Shown: positions 42,358-53,085, numbered from the stretch's first letter. The stretch: 64,000 nucleotides of DNA from Mesorhizobium sp. YIM 152430 (GCF_029210365.1 NZ_JARGES010000018.1:62001-126000), one strand, 5' to 3'. The notes: generated from the letters alone by a model not told the origin. Numbers and translations: made by a program.

Positions 42358-42403
42358 GCATCGGACCGAAAAGTGGTCCCCGGTTTTCGGACCACTCCGA
42401 TGC
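42358..42403. repeat. Rhizobial-type palindromic repeat
   Basis: A 46-bp near-palindrome, GCATCGGA...TCCGATGC, with the core CCGAAAAGTGG / CCGGTTTTCGG. It begins right at the stop of the Ada-like gene. The core matches the dispersed palindromic repeat I know from many rhizobia and may also act as a terminator. Confidence 0.7.
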
Positions 42404-42492
42404 GCCATCAAGAATGACGATTTTGCTGCCCCTTGCAGCGAAAATCGACTAGAGGCGTTTCGCGAAGGGACATTGCGGAGGCCTCGAATTCC

Positions 42493-43389
42493 ATGATCAC
42501 GGTGATCGGCTCGATCAATCTCGACCTCGTTGCCAATGTCGGGCAGTTGCCGCGCCCCGGCGAGACGGTGCCCGGCGACGGCTTCAAGACCTCGCCCGGC
42601 GGCAAGGGCGCCAACCAGGCGCTGGCCGTCAAGCGCGCCGGCGGCGAAGTTCGCATGGTCGGCTCGGTCGGGCAGGATGCCTTTGCCGACGAGGCGCTGG
42701 CCTGTCTGCGCGAGGGGCTGGTCGATCTCTCGGGCGTGCGGGAATCTCATTCCACCACCGGTACCGCGACGATCATCGTGGCCAAGGACGGGGAGAACAT
42801 GATTGCCGTGGTTCCCGGTGCGAATGGCTCGCTCGTTCCCGGCGACATCAAGAACGTGCATCTGGAAAAAGGCGACTGGCTGCTTCTCCAGCACGAAATC
42901 CCGATGCGAACCGTCAAGGCCGCGCTCGAAGAAGCCAAGCGCGTCGGCGCGACCTCGATCCTCAACACCGCACCGTTCCGGCCCGAGGCGGCCGAGTTCC
43001 TGCAACTCGCCGACTATGTCGTCGCCAACGAAACCGAATTCGACGCCTATGCCGATCTCAAGGGTATCGCCCGTGACGACCGCCGCGCCGCCATGCGGGA
43101 ACTCGCAGACAGGACCGGCGCGACCATCGTCGTCACGCTCGGCGCGGCCGGCGTCGTGGCGGCCGTCCAGGGTGGGATGCTGGAAGCTCAGGGGCTGAAG
43201 ATCGAGCCGGTCGACACGGTCGGCGCGGGCGACACGTTCTGTGGCTATCTCGCCGCCTCGCTGGCGGAGGGCATGAACCTGGAGGACGCGCTGCGCCGCG
43301 CCGCCGTCGCCGGCTCGCTCGCCTGCCTGAAGCCCGGCGCCCAACCGTCGATCCCGCAGGCGAAGGACGTCGCCGAGGCGATGGGCTAG
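42493..43389 (+). CDS. rbsK: Ribokinase (PfkB family)
   Basis: A 298-residue sugar kinase. The PfkB signature SPGGKGANQALAVKRAGG (about residues 36-53) and the catalytic DTVGAGDTFCGYLAASLAEG (about 244-263) are intact; Asp250 would be the base. The start at the ATG 42493 fits the family N-terminus (ITVIGSINLDLV). It phosphorylates ribose to ribose 5-phosphate, a product of nucleoside breakdown, though it is unlinked to the salvage operon. Confidence 0.9.
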   Translation: MITVIGSINLDLVANVGQLPRPGETVPGDGFKTSPGGKGANQALAVKRAGGEVRMVGSVGQDAFADEALACLREGLVDLSGVRESHSTTGTATIIVAKDGENMIAVVPGANGSLVPGDIKNVHLEKGDWLLLQHEIPMRTVKAALEEAKRVGATSILNTAPFRPEAAEFLQLADYVVANETEFDAYADLKGIARDDRRAAMRELADRTGATIVVTLGAAGVVAAVQGGMLEAQGLKIEPVDTVGAGDTFCGYLAASLAEGMNLEDALRRAAVAGSLACLKPGAQPSIPQAKDVAEAMG

Positions 43390-43441
43390 CGCTCGGGGCC
43401 GGCCTTTGTTAGAAGCCCCGGCAACGAACAGGATTCCTGAC

Positions 43442-45031
43442 ATGGCCGAGAAAATCGAAGAGGCGGTGGCCCGCCGCCGCACCTTTGCGATCATCGCGCA
43501 CCCCGACGCAGGCAAGACGACGCTGACCGAGAAACTGCTGCTGTTCGGCGGCGCGATCCAGCTTGCCGGCGAGGTCAAGGCCAAGAAGGACAAGATCCAG
43601 ACCCGATCGGACTGGATGAAGATCGAGCGTGAACGCGGCATTTCGGTCGTCACCTCGGTGATGACGTTCGAATATGGCGACAACGTCTTCAACCTGCTCG
43701 ATACGCCGGGTCACGAGGACTTCGCCGACGACACCTATCGCACGCTGTCCGCCGTCGATTCCGCCGTCATGGTCATCGACGCGGCCAAGGGCATCGAGCC
43801 GCGCACACTGAAGCTGTTCGAGGTCTGCCGCCTGCGCGACATTCCCATCGTCACCTTCGTCAACAAGATGGACCGCGAGGCGCGCAACACCTTCGAAATC
43901 CTCGACGAGATCGAGGAGAAACTGGCCCTCGACACCGCGCCGATCACCTGGCCGATCGGCCAGGGGCGCTCCTTTTCGGGCACCTACCATCTGGCGCAGA
44001 ACGCCGTCAGGCGCGGCGACGAGGAACAGGAACGCACGAAGGTCAACGGGCCGGATTCCAACCGCGTCGCGGGCCTTCTGCCCGAAAACGAGCGCGAGAC
44101 CTTCATCGAGGAACTGGAACTCGCGCGCGAAGCCTGCCGCCCCTTTGACATCGACGCATTCCGCGAAGGCCACATGACGCCGGTTTTCTTCGGCTCGGCC
44201 CTGCGCAATTTCGGCGTCCGGGATCTGATCGAAGCCTTGGGCGAGTTCGCGCCGCCGCCGCGCGCGCAGGACGCCGACAGCCGCATGGTCGAGGCGACGG
44301 AAGAGAAGATGACCTCCTTCGTCTTCAAGATCCAGGCGAATATGGACCCGAACCACCGCGATCGCATCGCCTTTGTGCGCGTGTGTTCGGGCACGCTCCA
44401 GCGCGGCATGAAGGCCAAGCTCGTGCGCACCGGCAAGCCGATGAGCCTGTCGGCGCCGCAATTCTTCTTCGCCAAGAGCCGCATCACCGCCGACGAAGCC
44501 TATGCCGGCGACGTGGTCGGCATCCCGAACCACGGCACGCTGCGCATCGGCGACACGCTGACCGAGGGCGAGGAAATCCTGTTTCGGGGCGTGCCGAACT
44601 TCGCACCGGAAATCCTGCGCCGCGTGCGCCTCGGCGATCCGATGAAAGCGAAGAAACTGAAGGAAGCGCTACAGCAGATGGCCGAGGAAGGCGTCGTCCA
44701 ACTCTTCCTGCCGGAAGACGGCTCGCCTGCCATCGTCGGCGTCGTCGGCGCGCTCCAACTGGACGTGCTCAAGGAACGGCTTTCGGTGGAATATTCCCTG
44801 CCGGTCGATTTCGAGATCGCGCGCTTTTCCGTCTGCCGGTGGATCACGGCCGAGAAGACGGAACTTCAACGCTTCATCGATGCGCATAAGGGCGACATCG
44901 CCCGCGACCTCGACGGCGACCCGGTCTTCCTCGCCCAGCACGGTTTCGGTTTGAACTACGAGGCCGAGCGCTGGAAACAGGTCACATTCGCGTCGATCAA
45001 GGATTATCAGGTGCGCGACCAAGCTGCCTGA
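43442..45031 (+). CDS. prfC: Peptide chain release factor 3
   Basis: A 529-residue translational GTPase that recycles RF1/RF2. G motifs: AHPDAGKTTLTEK (G1), ERGISVVTSVM (G2), DTPGHEDFADDTYR (G3), NKMDREAR (G4). The C-terminal domains III are complete and length equals that of E. coli RF3. Start: ATG 43442. Confidence 0.97.
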   Translation: MAEKIEEAVARRRTFAIIAHPDAGKTTLTEKLLLFGGAIQLAGEVKAKKDKIQTRSDWMKIERERGISVVTSVMTFEYGDNVFNLLDTPGHEDFADDTYRTLSAVDSAVMVIDAAKGIEPRTLKLFEVCRLRDIPIVTFVNKMDREARNTFEILDEIEEKLALDTAPITWPIGQGRSFSGTYHLAQNAVRRGDEEQERTKVNGPDSNRVAGLLPENERETFIEELELAREACRPFDIDAFREGHMTPVFFGSALRNFGVRDLIEALGEFAPPPRAQDADSRMVEATEEKMTSFVFKIQANMDPNHRDRIAFVRVCSGTLQRGMKAKLVRTGKPMSLSAPQFFFAKSRITADEAYAGDVVGIPNHGTLRIGDTLTEGEEILFRGVPNFAPEILRRVRLGDPMKAKKLKEALQQMAEEGVVQLFLPEDGSPAIVGVVGALQLDVLKERLSVEYSLPVDFEIARFSVCRWITAEKTELQRFIDAHKGDIARDLDGDPVFLAQHGFGLNYEAERWKQVTFASIKDYQVRDQAA

Positions 45032-45101
45032 ACGTCAATGCTGACCGTCTATTAACAATTGACAGTCAAGATGCATCCCGTTGCAAGCGGGGGGCACGGA
45101 C

Positions 45102-46343
45102 ATGAAGATTCTCGACGAGGCCATGCGCAACATGGCCGATCACAACGCCGCCGGCAACGAAATCATCCAGAAGGCGCTCGAAGCCGTGCGCACGCATCTG
45201 GGTATGGAAGTTGCCTATCTCTCGGAGTTCGTCGGAAACGATTCCGTCTTCCGCGTCGTCGATGCGCCTGGGCTGGAGCAACTGGTCAAGCCGGGCGACG
45301 TCCGCTCGCTGGACGAGGTCTATTGCAGGCACATTCTCGAAGGACGGCTGCCCGAACTGATCCCAGATACGGCCGCCGAACCGATTTGCCAAACGATGCC
45401 GATCACGCAGGCCGTGCCGATCGGCGCCCATATTTCGATTCCCATTCTTCTGCCGGACGGAGAGCCTTACGGCATGTTCTGCTGCCTGAGCCCGCACGCC
45501 AATCCGTCATTGACCGCGCGCGATCTCAACGTCATGCGCCTGTTCGCCGACATGGCAGCCCGGCAGATCGGCCGCGACGTCCTGGAGGCGCGCTGCCTGG
45601 AGGAAAAGCGCGCGAGCGTGGAGGCGATGATCGCGCAGGGCGACTTCCACCTCGCGTTTCAGCCCATTGTCGATTTCCGCAATGGCACCGTGAAGGGTTT
45701 TGAAAGCCTGTGCCGCTTCAGGGCGGAACCTTACCGCGCGCCGAATTTCTGGTTCGCAGACGCGGCCGAAGCGGGTCTCGGCACGGAACTGGAACTTGCC
45801 GTGATTGCCCAGGCGATCGACGAAGCGGAACGGTTCCCATCCGGGCTCTATATTTCGATCAACGCGTCGCCGCTCACATTCTGCGATCCGCGCCTGTTCG
45901 ATCTCGTCGATGGGCGGGATCTGACGTCGATCGTGTTCGAGATCACCGAGCACGCGCCGGTCGACGATTATGAAGGTCTCAGAACCAGGCTCGAACTGCT
46001 GCGCAAAAAGGGCGCGCGGATCGCGATCGACGATGCGGGAGCCGGCTTTTCCAGTCTGCGCCACATCGTTCAGTTGCACCCTGACATCATCAAGCTCGAC
46101 ATGGCGCTGACAAGGGCGGTCGACACCGACATGGCCCGGCGCGCGCTCGCCTCGGCGCTGATCTACTTCGCCCGCGAGATCGGCGCCTCCATCGTCGCCG
46201 AAGGGATCGAAACCGAGGCCGAACTGCGCACGCTGGGGGTCCTGGGAATTTCGACGGGCCAGGGTTATTTCCTAGGTCGGCCCGGCGACATGACTGCGGC
46301 CTTTGCCAAGCTTGCCGACATGCGGGCAAGACACAGCGCCTGA
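45102..46343 (+). CDS. GAF-EAL cyclic di-GMP phosphodiesterase
   Basis: A 413-residue protein: GAF sensor domain (about residues 5-165), then an EAL domain (about 175-405). The EAL signature reads FESL rather than EAL, but the catalytic residues are kept: Glu of FESLCR, Asn of YISINAS, Glu of FEITEH, the DD of AIDDAGAGFSS, Lys of IIKLD, and Glu of VAEGIETE. So it should hydrolyse cyclic di-GMP and may be controlled by a ligand at the GAF domain. No membrane segment. Together with the cyclase at 39 kb the window carries both halves of this signalling. Confidence 0.92.
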   Translation: MKILDEAMRNMADHNAAGNEIIQKALEAVRTHLGMEVAYLSEFVGNDSVFRVVDAPGLEQLVKPGDVRSLDEVYCRHILEGRLPELIPDTAAEPICQTMPITQAVPIGAHISIPILLPDGEPYGMFCCLSPHANPSLTARDLNVMRLFADMAARQIGRDVLEARCLEEKRASVEAMIAQGDFHLAFQPIVDFRNGTVKGFESLCRFRAEPYRAPNFWFADAAEAGLGTELELAVIAQAIDEAERFPSGLYISINASPLTFCDPRLFDLVDGRDLTSIVFEITEHAPVDDYEGLRTRLELLRKKGARIAIDDAGAGFSSLRHIVQLHPDIIKLDMALTRAVDTDMARRALASALIYFAREIGASIVAEGIETEAELRTLGVLGISTGQGYFLGRPGDMTAAFAKLADMRARHSA

Positions 46344-46496
46344 AAAGATATTCTCTGCAATGAGCAAAGCGGACACGCCGAACGCGTTCCGCACACGATA
46401 CGCAGCTTGATTTTCCTCGCTTGAGCGCCCGCTTGCGCTAGGATGTCGCCAACGCCATATGGCTTTGACCGACAATTTGCGAAGGGAGAGACGATC

Positions 46497-47156
46497 ATGA
46501 GCCTGCGCATCAACCAGACCGCGCCCGACTTCACCGCCGACACCACCAAGGGCCAGATCAACTTCCACGAGTGGATCGGCGATGGCTGGGCCGTTCTCTT
46601 CTCGCACCCCAAGAACTTCACGCCGGTCTGCACGACGGAACTGGGCACCATGGCCGGCATCGCGCCCGAATTCGAAAAGCGCGGCGTCAAGATCATCGGA
46701 ATTTCGGTCGATCCGGTCGCCGACCATGCGAAATGGAAGGAAGACATCAAGCTCGTAACCGGCCATTCGGTCGATTATCCGCTGATCGGCGACAAGGATC
46801 TGAAGGTCGCCAAGCTCTACGACATGCTGCCCGACGATGCCGGCTCGTCGTCGGAAGGGCGCACGCCCGCCGACAACGCGACCGTGCGCTCGGTCTACGT
46901 CATTGGCCCGGACAAGAAGATCAAGTTGATCTTGACCTACCCGATGACGACGGGGCGCAATTTCGACGAGATCCTGCGCGCGATCGACTCCATGCAATTG
47001 ACCGCAAAACACCAGGTCGCGACACCGGCCAACTGGAAGCAGGGCGAGGACGTCATCATCACCGCCGCCGTCTCCAACGAGGACGCCAAGGCCCGCTTCG
47101 GCGACTACGAGACCGTTTTGCCCTATCTGCGCAAGACGAAGCAGCCGCAGGCATGA
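46497..47156 (+). CDS. 1-Cys peroxiredoxin (Prx6 type)
   Basis: A 219-residue peroxiredoxin with the peroxidatic Cys45 in FTPVCTTELG. No resolving cysteine exists, so an external thiol is required. The C-terminal dimerisation domain (TPANWKQGEDVIITAAVS) is that of the Prx6/AhpC-like 1-Cys group. The start is the ATG at 46497 behind AAGGGAGAG. A strong terminator follows. Confidence 0.94.
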   Translation: MSLRINQTAPDFTADTTKGQINFHEWIGDGWAVLFSHPKNFTPVCTTELGTMAGIAPEFEKRGVKIIGISVDPVADHAKWKEDIKLVTGHSVDYPLIGDKDLKVAKLYDMLPDDAGSSSEGRTPADNATVRSVYVIGPDKKIKLILTYPMTTGRNFDEILRAIDSMQLTAKHQVATPANWKQGEDVIITAAVSNEDAKARFGDYETVLPYLRKTKQPQA

Positions 47157-47175
47157 AAGGCCGCTGCGCAACCAG

Positions 47176-47204
47176 AAAGGCCGGGATCGCTCCCGGCCTT
47201 TCTT
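47176..47204 (+). terminator. Terminator between the peroxiredoxin and LigM-like genes
   Basis: A perfect 11-bp stem, AAAGGCCGGGA (47176-47186) with TCCCGGCCTTT (47191-47201), a TCGC loop and CTT. Because the stem begins with AAA on the left and ends with TTT on the right, it can serve both convergent genes. Confidence 0.85.
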
Positions 47205-47219
47205 GATTCCTCGCCTTTA

Positions 47220-48773
<1,554 letters not shown>

Positions 48774-48777
48774 AAAC

Positions 48778-49509
48778 TCAAGTCGCGATCAGCGACAGCC
48801 CCGGTACGCGCCCGATCAGATTCGGCGCCTCGCCGACAACGAAGTCGAGATTCTTGCGGGCAAGCCGCGCATGTTCGCGGCCGAGCGCCTCGGCCCGCGC
48901 GCCCTCGCGCATCGCGATCGCCTCGACGATGTCGCGGTGCTGGCGCTGCGCATGGGTCAGCGAGCGGCGAAAGGCGAGGACGTCCGCCTGGTTCTCGAGG
49001 AAGGCGCTGGGCGAGGCGAAGGGCAGGTGCATCGCCCGCTCCACCTCGCGCCGCATCGTCTCGCTGCCGGCAAGACCGGCGAGCATGGCATGGAACTCGG
49101 TGTTGAGCTCGACATAGAGGTCGAAGAGCATGTCTTCGGGCCGCTCGCGAAAGCAGGTGTCGAGTTCGTCGACGAGGTCGCGGATCGCCTTCAGCCGTTC
49201 GGGCGCAACGCCGCGCTCGGCGGCAAGCCGCGCCGCCGTTCCTTCCAGAACACCGCGCAGTTCGATTGCGTCGATCACGTCGGCAAGCGTGAAGGCGCGA
49301 ACGGTGTAGCCGCCCGAGGGCAGGGGCTCCAGCAGCCCTTCCTGCTCCAGCCGGGCAAGTGCTGCGCGCAGCGGCGTGCGCGAGATTTCGAGCTGTTCGG
49401 ACAAGCCGATTTCGGAGAGGCGCTGGCCGGGCTGGACCGAGCCGCCGAGCACGAGCTGGCGCACGCCCAGAAGCGCCTTCAATGCCTGGCTGTCGCGCCG
49501 TTTTTCCAT
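48778..49509 (-). CDS. GntR family regulator, FadR/FCD subfamily
   Basis: A 243-residue regulator. N-terminal winged helix: SEIGLSEQLEISRTPLRAALARLEQEGLLE (about residues 32-61), with the GntR signature. The C-terminal FCD domain has the metal-ligand pattern LNTEFHAMLAG, with HRDIVEAI further on. It lies four bases after coaBC and 160 bp before the LigM-like gene on the same strand; the intervening dyads suggest it represses or activates that demethylase gene in response to an acidic ligand. Confidence 0.92.
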   Translation of the reverse strand: MEKRRDSQALKALLGVRQLVLGGSVQPGQRLSEIGLSEQLEISRTPLRAALARLEQEGLLEPLPSGGYTVRAFTLADVIDAIELRGVLEGTAARLAAERGVAPERLKAIRDLVDELDTCFRERPEDMLFDLYVELNTEFHAMLAGLAGSETMRREVERAMHLPFASPSAFLENQADVLAFRRSLTHAQRQHRDIVEAIAMREGARAEALGREHARLARKNLDFVVGEAPNLIGRVPGLSLIAT

Positions 49510-49513
49510 TCGC

Positions 49514-50737
49514 TTAATCGCGCAGCCGCTCGGCGACGAGACGGGCGAGTTTCCCGGCGACTTCGTCCTTGCTCATTTCGGGCCAAGCCTCGTTGCCCGC
49601 GCGCGAAACGATGGTCACGCGATTGTTCGTGCCGCCCATGATTGCGCCGGCCGACGTCGCGCCGGCGGCCGAGACGTCGTTGGCGACGATCAAATCCGCG
49701 CCCTTGCGGTCGAGCTTGGCTGTCGCATGGTCCAGCAGTTTTTCGGTCTCGGCGGCGAAGCCGATGACGAGCTTCGGGCGCTCGGCATGGTGGCCGATCG
49801 TCGCGAGAATGTCAGGGTTCTCGATCATGGAAAGGCTCGGCGCACCCGAACCGGCCACCTTCTTGATCTTCTCGCCGTTTTCGGACTCCGGCCTCCAGTC
49901 GGCGACGGCTGCGACGAAGATCGCGGCGTCGACCGGCAGCGCGGCTTCGACCGCCGCCTTCATCTGCCGCGCCGTCTCGACATGGACAGTGGCCACGCCG
50001 GCCGGGTCGGCAACCGAGACGGGACCGGAGACGAGCCGCACGTCCGCGCCGAGCTTCGCCAGCGCCGCGGCGATCGCGTGGCCCTGCTTGCCCGACGAAC
50101 GGTTGGCGATGTAGCGCACCGGGTCGATCGGCTCATGCGTCGGACCCGACGTGACGATGACGCGCTTGCCGGCCAGCGGCTTGTCCGCAACGCGCAGCAA
50201 TGTCTCGATGGCGGCGACGATTTCCAGCGGCTCGGCCATCCGCCCTTCGCCCGCCTCGTTGCTTTCCGCCATCTCGCCGCGGGCGGGACCGACAAAGCTT
50301 ACGCCGTCCGCAGCGAGCGCCGCCCGGTTGCGTCGCGTCGCGGCATGGCTCCACATCGCCGGGTTCATCGCCGGCGCGACAAGCACCGGCTTGTTGGTCG
50401 CGAGAAGCACGGTCGAGGCGAGATCGTCCGCCAGTCCATGCGCCATCTTCGCCATCAGGTCGGCGGTGGCGGGCGCGACGACGACCAGATCGGCCTCGCG
50501 CGACAGGCGGATATGGCCGACATCGTGCTCGGCCTGCCGGTCGAAAAGCCCGGTGAAGACGTGATCGGCCGACAGTGCGCCGACCGCGAGCGGCGTCACG
50601 AATTCCTGCGCGCCCTTCGTCATCACACACCGAACATGCGCTCCGCGCTCGCGCAGACGCCGGATCAGGTCGAGCGACTTGTAGGCCGCGATCCCGCCGG
50701 AGATGATCAGGAGAATGCGCGTGTTGGAAAGGGTCAT
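49514..50737 (-). CDS. coaBC: Bifunctional phosphopantothenoylcysteine decarboxylase/synthetase CoaBC
   Basis: A 407-residue coenzyme A biosynthesis enzyme. The N-terminal flavin decarboxylase half has GGIAAYKSLDLIRRLRERG and the catalytic His region DVGHIRLS, with PAMNPAMW. The C-terminal synthetase half begins near residue 190 (KRVIVTSGPTHEPIDPVRYIANRSSGKQG) and contains FVAAVADWRP. Complete. In related genomes coaBC sits next to ubiB; here a vapBC pair separates them. Confidence 0.95.
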   Translation of the reverse strand: MTLSNTRILLIISGGIAAYKSLDLIRRLRERGAHVRCVMTKGAQEFVTPLAVGALSADHVFTGLFDRQAEHDVGHIRLSREADLVVVAPATADLMAKMAHGLADDLASTVLLATNKPVLVAPAMNPAMWSHAATRRNRAALAADGVSFVGPARGEMAESNEAGEGRMAEPLEIVAAIETLLRVADKPLAGKRVIVTSGPTHEPIDPVRYIANRSSGKQGHAIAAALAKLGADVRLVSGPVSVADPAGVATVHVETARQMKAAVEAALPVDAAIFVAAVADWRPESENGEKIKKVAGSGAPSLSMIENPDILATIGHHAERPKLVIGFAAETEKLLDHATAKLDRKGADLIVANDVSAAGATSAGAIMGGTNNRVTIVSRAGNEAWPEMSKDEVAGKLARLVAERLRD

Positions 50738-50747
50738 GCTGCGCTCG

Positions 50748-51152
50748 TCATCGCGCCGGCCTCAGCGCCGGCTCGATGTCGGTATGGACGAAATCGTCCC
50801 CCTTGAACAGAAGCGGCATGTTTCGCGACTTGGCCAGCGCATAGGCGAAGCAGTCGCCGAAATTGAGACCTGCGGCGTGACCGGAGCCGCGACCGAAGCG
50901 CTGATGCGCTTCAATCGCGACGACTGCCTCCGTCCGTCCCATGGAGACGACCTCGATTGCCACCTTCTCGATCAACAGGTTCAGACGTTCGAAACCGCGC
51001 GGAGACGAATCATTCGACATGACAAGTCCTGCCTCGACATAGGTCGATGCGCCCATCATCGGCTTCGGTGCGCATCCGAGCGCAATCAGAAACGCCTCAG
51101 CCTCATCCTCTGCGCGCAGGATTGCCACGAGAGCCGATGTGTCGACGACCAT
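50748..51152 (-). CDS. vapC: VapC-family PIN-domain toxin
   Basis: A 134-residue PIN ribonuclease. The four acidic residues of the active site are present: Asp4 in VVDTSALVAIL, Glu40 in STYVEAG, Asp100 in NFGDCFAYALAK and Asp119/Asp120 in LLFKGDDF. It begins three bases after the antitoxin stop. The coupled antitoxin and intact active site indicate a working module. Confusion with other PIN proteins is unlikely in this arrangement. Confidence 0.92.
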   Translation of the reverse strand: MVVDTSALVAILRAEDEAEAFLIALGCAPKPMMGASTYVEAGLVMSNDSSPRGFERLNLLIEKVAIEVVSMGRTEAVVAIEAHQRFGRGSGHAAGLNFGDCFAYALAKSRNMPLLFKGDDFVHTDIEPALRPAR

Positions 51153-51155
51153 GGA

Positions 51156-51425
51156 TCAGATCTTGTCCATGTAGTCGTAAAGCGCGTCCGTTTCGGCCTT
51201 GTGATCGATCGGCTTCTCCGGCCGGATGCCGAGCGCCATTAGCTCCTCCAGCGAAGCCTTCGGGCGCCATGTGCCGTGGTCTGCAAAGTCGGGGCCGGAT
51301 GCCGGCAGCGGCCTCTGCAGGCGATCACGCGCCTCCTGTTCCATGGAAACACCGCGCTTGGCTGCGCTGATCCTTAGATCGCGCATCACGTCGTCATCGA
51401 TCTTGCGAACGGTCATGTTGCCCAT
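51156..51425 (-). CDS. vapB: VapB/FitA-type antitoxin
   Basis: An 89-residue antitoxin started at the ATG at 51425, six bases after AGGAG. The N-terminal ribbon-helix-helix is MTVRKIDDDVMRDLRISAAK, followed by RGVSMEQEARDRL as in FitA-like proteins. The C-terminal part (SLEELMALGIRP and beyond) would wrap the toxin. An ATG at 51416 is an alternative start. Autoregulation by binding an upstream dyad is usual in this family, and one is present. Confidence 0.88.
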   Translation of the reverse strand: MGNMTVRKIDDDVMRDLRISAAKRGVSMEQEARDRLQRPLPASGPDFADHGTWRPKASLEELMALGIRPEKPIDHKAETDALYDYMDKI

Positions 51426-51482
51426 GTCGACCTCCTGTCGACGCAAAGATAGCGCCAACAAAGCCTGATTGCAATGATTGCA
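51426..51482 (-). promoter_or_regulatory. vapBC control region: Shine-Dalgarno hairpin and operator dyad
   Basis: On the minus strand GTCGAC-AGGAG-GTCGAC (51442-51426) places the Shine-Dalgarno in the five-base loop of a 6-bp hairpin that ends right at the start codon. Upstream, TGCAATGATTGCA (51470-51482) is a perfect 13-base palindrome, a good candidate for the antitoxin operator. Confidence 0.55.
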
Positions 51483-51497
51483 TTGCCAGCATTGATA

Positions 51498-53072
51498 TCA
51501 AACAACTTGCACTGCAACCCATACCGCCGCCGCCGCGATCACCCACAGCGCGATCCGCCCCGAGCGCGTGTGCCGCGCTTCCGCCTTGCCGATCTTCGCC
51601 GCCGTCTCGTCGTCGAAGCGCAGGCCGTTCTCGGCCATGGCGTCGATCTCGCGCGACAGGCGTTCGGTGCGCGCGGCGATGTCGGGCGCCTGGCGGGCGA
51701 GCGTGACCAGCGCGCCGGCGGCATCGCGCGTGTCTTCCAGGAAGCCGCGCGGACCCAGATTGCCCCTGATCCAGTCGCCGACGACCGGCTCTGCCGCCTT
51801 CCACATGTTGAAGGCCGGATCGAGCGAGCGGGCGACCCCTTCGACGACGACCATCGTCTTTTGCAGGAGGATGAGTTCCGAGCGCGTCTCCATGTCGAAG
51901 AGTTCGGTCACCTCGAACAGCAGCGTCAGGAGCCGCGCCATCGAGATCGTCTCGGCCGGCTGGCCGTGGATCGGTTCGCCAATGGCGCGGATCGCCTGCG
52001 CGAAGGCGCGAACGTCATGTGTGCGCGGCACGTAGCCGGCCTCAAAATGCACCTCGGCGACGCGCACATAGTCGCGCGTGATGAAGCCGTAGAGGATTTC
52101 GGCGAGGAACCGACGCTCCTTCTTGCCCAGTCGCCCGGCAATGCCGAGATCGACCGCGACGATGGTTCCGTCCGCTTCGACGAAGAGATTTCCCGGATGC
52201 ATGTCGGCATGGAAGAAGCCGTCGCGCAGCGTGTGACGCAGGAATGACTGGATCAGCCCGACGGACAGACGCCGGAAATCGTGGCCGGCAGCACGCATCC
52301 CCTCGATGTCCGACATCTTGATGCCGTCGATCCATTCCATCGTGATGACGTCGCGGCCGGTGCGTTCCCAGTCGACCCAGGGCACGCGAAAACCGGGATC
52401 GTCCTGCGTGTTTTCGGCAAGTTCCGACAAGGCGGCAGCTTCGAGCCGCAAATCCATCTCGATCTTGGTGGTCTGCGCCAGCGTCTTCGCCACCTCGATC
52501 GGCTTCAGGCGCCGCGCCGAGGGGATGAACCGCTCCTGCATGTGCGCGGCGAGAAAGAAGCCTTCGAGGTCGTTGGCGAAACGCCGCCGCACGCCCGGCC
52601 GGATCACCTTGACTGCGACCTTTTCCACCCGTCCCTTGCGCTCGATCGAGCCGGGATGGACCTGTGCGATGGAAGCGGCGGCGATCGGCTCGTCGAGTGA
52701 AAGGAACATCTCGTCGACCGGACGGCCGAGCGATTCCTCGATCTCCGCGCGCGCCAGCGCGGTCGGGAAAGTCGCCATCTGGTCCTGCAACCGGGCAAGC
52801 TGGTTGGCGACGTCGCCGCCGACGACATCCGGCCGCGTCGCGAGGAACTGCCCGAGTTTTACATAGGAGGGCCCGAGCCGGTCGACGGCTTTCGACATGC
52901 GGTCGGCGGCGTCATGGCCGCGCGAACGGCGTCGCGCGAGCTTGCGCGCGAACTGCCACGCCATGCGCGGGGCGCCGATGAGCTGATCGCCGGGGAGCGC
53001 TGCGATCACCCCTTCGCGCGCGAGAATCCAGCCGGCATGGGCCAGGCGAATATAGGCTCCAGGAGTGGTCAT
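51498..53072 (-). CDS. ubiB: UbiB-family atypical kinase (ubiquinone biosynthesis)
   Basis: A 524-residue ABC1/UbiB protein. Family motifs: KLGQFLATRPDV, the Ala-rich nucleotide loop AAASIAQVHPGSI, AVKVIRPG, DGFFHADMHPGNLFV and VDLGIAGRLGKKER. A single membrane helix ends the protein (ALWVIAAAAVWVAVQVV). It is required for ubiquinone synthesis in aerobic proteobacteria, with ATPase activity. It starts 13 bp after ubiE on the same strand, as in most rhizobia. Confidence 0.94.
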   Translation of the reverse strand: MTTPGAYIRLAHAGWILAREGVIAALPGDQLIGAPRMAWQFARKLARRRSRGHDAADRMSKAVDRLGPSYVKLGQFLATRPDVVGGDVANQLARLQDQMATFPTALARAEIEESLGRPVDEMFLSLDEPIAAASIAQVHPGSIERKGRVEKVAVKVIRPGVRRRFANDLEGFFLAAHMQERFIPSARRLKPIEVAKTLAQTTKIEMDLRLEAAALSELAENTQDDPGFRVPWVDWERTGRDVITMEWIDGIKMSDIEGMRAAGHDFRRLSVGLIQSFLRHTLRDGFFHADMHPGNLFVEADGTIVAVDLGIAGRLGKKERRFLAEILYGFITRDYVRVAEVHFEAGYVPRTHDVRAFAQAIRAIGEPIHGQPAETISMARLLTLLFEVTELFDMETRSELILLQKTMVVVEGVARSLDPAFNMWKAAEPVVGDWIRGNLGPRGFLEDTRDAAGALVTLARQAPDIAARTERLSREIDAMAENGLRFDDETAAKIGKAEARHTRSGRIALWVIAAAAVWVAVQVV

Positions 53073-53085
53073 CGGGTGGCCGGCC

